Source: Actinomycetes bacterium (GTDB lineage: Bacteria > Actinomycetota > Acidimicrobiia > Acidimicrobiales > JAJYPT01). Taken from it: a DNA stretch of 10,072 nucleotides. Each line of letters starts with the position of its first letter. Positions within the stretch are counted from its first letter, which is position 1. A program made the translations under genes and the position numbers. The stretch is taken from contig JAJYPT010000055.1 of the NCBI GenBank assembly GCA_021795135.1, positions 1 to 10,072 of the forward strand. The letters are read 5' to 3'. A model generated the notes under the pieces. That model had not been told where the DNA came from, ran no database searches, and worked only from the letters and a program-made list of their open reading frames with translations. Shown in pieces: positions 6,665 through 10,072 of this stretch.

Positions 6665-6756
6665 GCCAATTAAGCCTATATTTATTGAACTCATATAGAA
6701 ATTTATATTTCATTGATCAATAAAAAAGTATTCTCATTACTAGATTTGACCAAATA

Positions 6757-6793
6757 GTAATATTTTAAATACTTTTAGTATTTAAAATATTAC
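6757..6793. repeat. Perfect 16-bp AT-rich hairpin in the convergent gap
   Basis: The arms 6757-6772 and 6778-6793 are perfect inverted repeats around the loop TTTTA. The stem is almost all A/T and no T-run follows on either strand, so it is not a canonical intrinsic terminator. It may still act as a 3'-end or transcript-stability structure for the ATPase operon, whose stop is 92 bases upstream, or be a protein-binding palindrome. The rest of the 6665-6918 gap shows no gene that I can support. Confidence 0.6.
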
Positions 6794-6897
6794 AAGCGGT
6801 AATGCATACGTTTGCACTTAGTCAAATAGCGACATTAAAATAATTCAATCATTGCAAAACTTTTTACTCAAAGTATGACTGAATATTTTATGAAATA

Positions 6898-6924
6898 GAA
6901 TAAAAATAATTATAATTTTTATTC
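6898..6924 (-). terminator. Possible weak terminator at the end of the STAS gene
   Basis: A perfect 10-bp inverted repeat (6898-6907 with 6915-6924) with a 7-base loop overlaps the TAA of the minus-strand STAS gene. It is nearly all A/T and lacks a clear downstream T-run, so its activity is doubtful. Confidence 0.3.
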
Positions 6925-7281
6925 GCGAGAAGAATCCTCAGGATTATGCTCCAATAAAGCTGCAGCTGCTTGGTCAACGGTTTCTGAGACAGTTACTAGT
7001 CTGTCAAAACCTGTAGTTCTAAGTAATCTAACCAAAGTGGGTCTATTGCAGCTAATAGCTACATCACCTCCTACTTCACGTGCATTTCTTATTCCACCTA
7101 TCAAAGCTCCTAATCCTGCTGAATCTATAAATGGAACTTCTGACATATCTATCAATAGCCTAGGACTATTCGATAACTCAGATAATACTCTCCTAAACTG
7201 ACTTACGCTAAAAGCATCAAGTTCTCCAATAGGTTGGCAAACCGTGTAATTGTCTTCATCTTTGACTTTTATATCTAACAA
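6919..7281 (-). CDS. STAS-domain anti-sigma factor antagonist (SpoIIAA/RsbV-like)
   Basis: Proteins of this family bind and neutralise an anti-sigma kinase when their conserved serine is unphosphorylated, releasing a sigma factor. The 120-residue protein is one STAS domain: an N-terminal strand region leading to GELDAFSV (19-26), RRVLSEL, then the diagnostic DMSEVPFIDSAGLGAL with the phosphoacceptor Ser54, and the C-terminal LLRTTGFDRLVTV helix-strand. The start is TTG at 7281, supported by AGGGAAGGAG on the minus strand ending five bases before it, a strong ribosome binding site. No kinase (RsbW-like) or phosphatase (RsbU-like) gene is adjacent, so the partner must be encoded elsewhere. It is divergent from the receiver gene across a 102-bp gap, which suggests shared regulation. 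The target sigma factor is unknown. Confidence 0.9.
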   Translation of the reverse strand: MLDIKVKDEDNYTVCQPIGELDAFSVSQFRRVLSELSNSPRLLIDMSEVPFIDSAGLGALIGGIRNAREVGGDVAISCNRPTLVRLLRTTGFDRLVTVSETVDQAAAALLEHNPEDSSRE

Positions 7282-7301
7282 ATTTGCTCCTTCCCTCTAA
7301 T

Positions 7302-7328
7302 ATTTTAGAAATAGTTATTAAATATCAA
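7302..7328 (-). promoter_or_regulatory. Candidate promoter for the STAS gene
   Basis: On the minus strand TTGATA (7328-7323) and TAAAAT (7307-7302) are 15 bases apart, which is short for a sigma-70 promoter. The predicted transcript would start just before the strong ribosome binding site. This is a weak, position-supported call. Confidence 0.3.
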
Positions 7329-7335
7329 ACGAACC

Positions 7336-7353
7336 CTACCAATACGATGGTAG
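7336..7353. promoter_or_regulatory. Small inverted repeat between the divergent STAS and receiver genes
   Basis: CTACCA and TGGTAG form a 6-bp inverted repeat with a 6-base spacer in the middle of the 102-bp divergent gap. It could be an operator controlling both sides or a chance palindrome. Confidence 0.3.
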
Positions 7354-7370
7354 TCGCTCTCTTGAGACGA

Positions 7371-7376
7371 TAGGCT
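7371..7376 (+). promoter_or_regulatory. Candidate -10 box for a leaderless receiver gene
   Basis: TAGGCT fits the TANNNT -10 pattern and lies seven bases before the GTG start at 7384, placing the transcript start at the start codon. The only Shine-Dalgarno-like element is AGG inside the same hexamer, and no good -35 is visible. Confidence 0.35.
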
Positions 7377-7383
7377 TTGAAAT

Positions 7384-7815
7384 GTGCAACAAGTAATCAT
7401 TGCGGCTGACGCTCCTTGGGTTCGAAAAGAAATATCTTCTGCAATCGAAGACCTAGGAATAAAGATCATAGAAGTTAATCATGGTGTAGAAGTATTACCC
7501 ATTGTCAAACAGGAAAACCCTAATTTAATTATTTTAGATTTTCAAATAGGCAATATGGGTGGACCAGCTACAGCTCTAGAGCTACACCTAGAAGCTGAAT
7601 CTCAAAGGCTTCCTCATATCCCTATAGCACTATGTCTAGACAGAAGAGCGGATGTTTTTTTAGCTAAAAGAGCTAAAGTCGAGGGCTGGTTTATAAAACC
7701 TTTTAATCCAATCAAGATAAGAAAAGGTGTTCAAGCTCTCCTCAAAGGAGATTCTTATTATGATTCATATCTTGAACCTATAACTTTACCTCCCAAAAAT
7801 TCCCTACAAGGATAA
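7384..7815 (+). CDS. Stand-alone response-regulator receiver domain protein (degenerate)
   Basis: The 143-residue protein is a single CheY-like receiver domain without an output domain. The phosphoacceptor is Asp52 in LIILDFQIG, and the conserved lysine is Lys105 in FIKPF. The first acidic pair is reduced to one residue (Asp9 in AADA), and the conserved Thr/Ser after strand 4 is Cys84 (PIALCLD). Phosphorylation may therefore be weak or absent, and it might act as a binding module instead. GTG at 7384 is the only plausible start, because an in-frame TGA lies at 7378-7380. An overlapping out-of-frame ATG at 7382 opens only a four-codon frame. It is followed after 7 bp by the CBS/CorC-type gene, so the two form an operon. 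No histidine kinase is adjacent. Confidence 0.85.
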   Translation: MQQVIIAADAPWVRKEISSAIEDLGIKIIEVNHGVEVLPIVKQENPNLIILDFQIGNMGGPATALELHLEAESQRLPHIPIALCLDRRADVFLAKRAKVEGWFIKPFNPIKIRKGVQALLKGDSYYDSYLEPITLPPKNSLQG

Positions 7816-7822
7816 GATCAAC

Positions 7823-8617
7823 TTGGTCTTTCGTCGACGTCATACTACATCTAAGCAAAGCCCTAATCCACAGGCCCTAAATGAACAAGAACAAAGAATT
7901 CAAAGTGCATTATTAGAACTTAGAGATCTAACAGTAAGAGAAGTAATGACCCCAAGAGTAGAACTTGTTGCTCTTGAGGTTCCAGTTACTGCTAAAGAAG
8001 TAGCAAAAGCTGTTAGAACTTCTGGTCATAGTAGATTTCCAGTGTTTGAAAATGATCTAGATCATCTGATTGGAATTTTATTTGTAAAAGATTTATTTAG
8101 ATCGGGTTGTTGGTCTGGAGAATCTTCTGAATCAAACTTAAAGCCAGTTGAGATAACTAAGCGTCTCCGAAAACCCTTTTTAGTACCCGAGTCTCGTAAG
8201 GTGCTTGAACTATTAACTGAGATGCGCCAAAAAAGAGTGGCTTTTGCTGTCGTAGTTGATGAATATGGAGGCGTAGAGGGTGTCTTGACTATGAAAGATC
8301 TAGTAGAACGCCTCGTAGGAGACCTGCCAGATGAGTTTGATGAAGTTGAATCAAATGAAATTGAATCGATCGATCAATCAAGATGGTTAGTCGAAGGAAC
8401 TTGTTCTGTGGATAAAATCCGCTCTGAGCTAAATGTCGCACTACCAGAAGGGGAATATGTCACTTTAGGAGGATTTATTTTCAACTTGTTGGGACACATA
8501 CCTAAAGAAGGAGAAAGTACTTTTTTCCAAGGTTGGCAATTTAGAGTAGAAGAAATGGATCGTAGACGAATAGCTAAAGTAGTTGTCAAAGCTCCTTCGT
8601 CTCATCAAAATCCCTAA
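7823..8617 (+). CDS. CBS-pair / CorC_HlyC domain protein (soluble hemolysin C/CorC-like)
   Basis: The 264-residue protein has the layout of the cytoplasmic part of CNNM/CorC-type proteins: LRDLTVREVMTPR opening the first CBS repeat (about 36-98), a second CBS repeat with the diagnostic FAVVVDEYGGVEGVLTMKDL (about 140-160), and a C-terminal CorC_HlyC domain (about 180-260) containing LPEGEYVTLGGFIF. The N-terminal DUF21 membrane domain of full-length family members is absent, and no hydrophobic segment is seen, so it resembles the soluble YbeX/CorC form. CBS pairs commonly bind adenine nucleotides. Roles in Mg/Co homeostasis or ribosome biology are known for relatives, and which applies here is open. 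The start is TTG at 7823, with AAGGA (7808-7812) ten bases upstream inside the end of the receiver gene. tRNA-Pro follows 14 bp after its stop. Confidence 0.88.
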   Translation: MVFRRRHTTSKQSPNPQALNEQEQRIQSALLELRDLTVREVMTPRVELVALEVPVTAKEVAKAVRTSGHSRFPVFENDLDHLIGILFVKDLFRSGCWSGESSESNLKPVEITKRLRKPFLVPESRKVLELLTEMRQKRVAFAVVVDEYGGVEGVLTMKDLVERLVGDLPDEFDEVESNEIESIDQSRWLVEGTCSVDKIRSELNVALPEGEYVTLGGFIFNLLGHIPKEGESTFFQGWQFRVEEMDRRRIAKVVVKAPSSHQNP

Positions 8618-8631
8618 GCATATAAAAACTT

Positions 8632-8705
8632 CGGGAAGTAGCGCAGCTTGGTAGCGCGCAGCGTTCGGGACGCTGAGGTCGCGGGTTCAAATCCCGCCTT
8701 CCCGA
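8632..8705 (+). tRNA. tRNA-Pro (anticodon CGG)
   Basis: The full cloverleaf can be drawn. The acceptor stem is CGGGAAG (8632-8638) with CTTCCCG (8698-8704). The D stem is GCGC/GCGC (8641-8644, 8654-8657). The anticodon stem is CAGCG/CGCTG with the loop TTCGGGA, giving anticodon CGG at 8666-8668. The T stem is GCGGG/CCCGC with the loop TTCAAAT. The discriminator is A8705 and CCA is not encoded. It reads CCG proline codons. A TATAAA at 8621-8626 is close enough to start a transcript at the mature 5' end; cotranscription with the CBS gene is also possible. Confidence 0.95.
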
Positions 8706-8858
8706 CAAAATCTTCAATATAACATTTGACTCAAAAACTAAAGATGGTTCTACCCTAAACTGCAGTTACTAGGATTTTAAAAAATATGAGAATATCACCA
8801 AGTTATTTCAAGATGTAGACTTTATGTAGAATTTAATACCATTTTTAAATAAATTAGC

Positions 8859-8870
8859 TAGATTAGTAAT
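8859..8870 (+). promoter_or_regulatory. Candidate -10 region for sufS
   Basis: TAGATT (8859-8864) and the overlapping TAGTAA (8864-8869) are possible -10 boxes close to the ATG at 8877, giving a leader of zero to about six bases. No Shine-Dalgarno sequence precedes the ATG and no clear -35 is seen. The rest of 8706-8876 shows nothing recognisable. Confidence 0.3.
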
Positions 8871-8876
8871 AAAGCC

Positions 8877-10072
8877 ATGAAAACTTTTAATACCGAAACA
8901 ACTCCCAAAAAAATAGATGTCTCTCTAATTCGTAAAGATTTTCCCATCTTTACTAGACAAGACGGTCAACCATTAATTTTTTTAGACTCTGGTGCCTCAT
9001 CTCAAAAGCCCCAATGTGTACTAGATGCTATGGATATTTATTATTCCACTATGCATGCAAATGTACATAGAGGTGTATATCACATTGCCGAACAAGCTAC
9101 TTTTCTTTATGAAGAATCAAGAGTAAAAATTGGTAAATTTATTGGAGCCCCTGAACCCGAACGAGAAATTATATTTACCAAAAATGCCACTGAATCAATA
9201 AACCTTATAACTAATTCTTTATCTAGAGGATATTTAAAAGCTGGAGATGTTGTCGTTCTTAGCGAAATGGAACATCACGCTAATCTGGTTCCATGGCTTA
9301 TGTTAAAAGATCAAATAGGTATCGAACTAAGGTACATCAAGGTTGACGATAATGGATACTTAGTTCTTGATACTCTACAAGAAATATTAAAAGATGCAAA
9401 AATTCTTAGCATCACTCTTATGTCTAATGTATTAGGAACTATAAATCACCAAATAGCTTATATGACTGATCTAGCTCACAAAGAGGGGGCTTTAGTAGTA
9501 GCTGACGGAGCTCAATATGTTCCTCATTATAAAATTGATGTAGCCAAACTAGGGATTGATTTTTTAGCGTTTACAGGACATAAGATGCTTGGTCCCACAG
9601 GTATTGGCGTTTTATGGGCTAGGTCTAGTCTTTTAGAAACAATGCCAGCCTTTTTGGGCGGTGGAGATATGATTGCAGATGTTCGTCTAGATGGATTTAC
9701 CACTAATGAAATTCCTTATAAATTTGAAGCGGGAACTCCTCCTATAGCAGAAGCAATAGGCTTAGCAGCAGCAGTAGACTATCTTGACAATTTAGGTATG
9801 GAAAATATACGACTTCATGAATTAGAGCTGCTCGAATATGCTTTTGATAGATTAGAAAAAAAGTTTGGAAAAGACTTAGTTATCCATGGACCTAAAAAAA
9901 TCCAAGATCGTGGAGGAATACTTTCATTTGAGCTTAAAAAAATTCATCCTCATGATATTTCCCAGATATTAGATCAAACTGGAGTATGTGTAAGAGCGGG
10001 TCATCATTGCGCAAAACCCCTTATGAGAAATCTAGGAGTTACAGCAACCGCACGAGCTTCTTTTTACACATA
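8877..10072 (+). CDS. sufS: SufS-type (group II) cysteine desulfurase, C-terminus cut by window edge
   Basis: SufS is a cytosolic PLP enzyme that takes sulfur from cysteine as a persulfide for Fe-S cluster assembly. About 398 residues are visible, with the frame still open at the edge. Landmarks are the N-terminal IRKDFPIF, FLDSGASSQKP, the MHANVHRGVYHIAEQA block, TKNATESINLI, SEMEHHANLVPW, VADGAQYVPH, the PLP lysine in TGHKMLGPTG (Lys236), FEAGTPPIAEAIGL, and the catalytic cysteine in RAGHHCAKPLM (Cys378). Given the usual length of about 405-420 residues, only a few C-terminal residues are missing. The HHCA form of the cysteine loop places it in the SufS rather than the IscS group. The ATG at 8877 is the first start after an in-frame TAG at 8859. 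The next gene, outside the window, would be expected to be SufU or another suf gene; that cannot be seen. WhiB, encoded 4.4 kb away, needs such clusters. Confidence 0.93.
   Translation, partial: MKTFNTETTPKKIDVSLIRKDFPIFTRQDGQPLIFLDSGASSQKPQCVLDAMDIYYSTMHANVHRGVYHIAEQATFLYEESRVKIGKFIGAPEPEREIIFTKNATESINLITNSLSRGYLKAGDVVVLSEMEHHANLVPWLMLKDQIGIELRYIKVDDNGYLVLDTLQEILKDAKILSITLMSNVLGTINHQIAYMTDLAHKEGALVVADGAQYVPHYKIDVAKLGIDFLAFTGHKMLGPTGIGVLWARSSLLETMPAFLGGGDMIADVRLDGFTTNEIPYKFEAGTPPIAEAIGLAAAVDYLDNLGMENIRLHELELLEYAFDRLEKKFGKDLVIHGPKKIQDRGGILSFELKKIHPHDISQILDQTGVCVRAGHHCAKPLMRNLGVTATARASFYT

Noticed and set aside
8632..8705. tRNA tested as tRNA-Sec because selA and selB are present
   Set aside because: The anticodon is CGG, the acceptor stem has 7 bp and the variable loop is 5 bases; tRNA-Sec would have a UCA anticodon, a longer acceptor stem and a long variable arm.
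8706..8876. Small gene or riboswitch between tRNA-Pro and sufS
   Set aside because: No frame with a start and a plausible ribosome binding site and no clear stable stem was found; only weak -10-like elements near the sufS ATG remain.
1..10072. Mobile element, prophage or CRISPR array
   Set aside because: There is no transposase, integrase, phage gene, terminal inverted repeat or regularly spaced direct repeat; the genes are ordinary chromosomal families with similar AT-rich composition.

Overview
The window looks like a chromosomal core region of a low-GC, streamlined actinobacterium, most plausibly a marine Acidimicrobiia relative (Candidatus Actinomarina-like). The evidence is a WhiB-family Fe-S regulator (restricted to Actinobacteria and their phages), a paired ArsA/GET3-like ATPase operon divergent from whiB as in mycobacteria, the C-terminus of a protein with GGYWLVASDGGIFSFGDA-type repeats common in Acidimicrobiia, strongly AT-rich codon use and short intergenic gaps. 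The taxonomic placement is an inference from gene content. I see no insertion sequence, CRISPR array or phage gene.

Layout from left to right. The 3' end of a repeat-protein gene (2-238) is followed by selA (287-1537) and selB (1554-3317), the enzyme and the elongation factor for selenocysteine. A perfect 15-bp inverted repeat with T-runs on both sides (3325-3369) ends selB and the convergent minus-strand unit whiB -> alpha/beta-hydrolase (4469 down to 3340). Divergent from whiB is the ArsA-like ATPase pair (4588-5556 and 5561-6664). A 254-bp AT-rich gap with a perfect 16-bp hairpin separates this pair from a minus-strand STAS-domain anti-anti-sigma-like gene (6919-7281). Divergent from that gene is a stand-alone receiver-domain gene (7384-7815), followed closely by a CBS/CorC-type gene (7823-8617) and tRNA-Pro(CGG) (8632-8705). 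A SufS-type cysteine desulfurase (from 8877) runs off the right edge.

How the genes work together: selA and selB make a selenocysteine decoding pair, although tRNA-Sec (selC) and selD are not in the window. WhiB (Fe-S redox sensor), the ATPase pair and SufS (sulfur donor for Fe-S assembly) suggest redox or Fe-S physiology. The STAS and receiver genes suggest a small regulatory module. Several genes appear to have leaderless or nearly leaderless starts: selA has TATAAT six bases before its ATG, and the receiver and sufS genes lack a convincing Shine-Dalgarno sequence. I did not find a clearly new multi-gene system. The most unusual points are the altered SelB G4 motif, the unequal P-loops of the ATPase pair, the degenerate receiver domain, and a small duplication at the end of whiB that coincides with the next gene's start.
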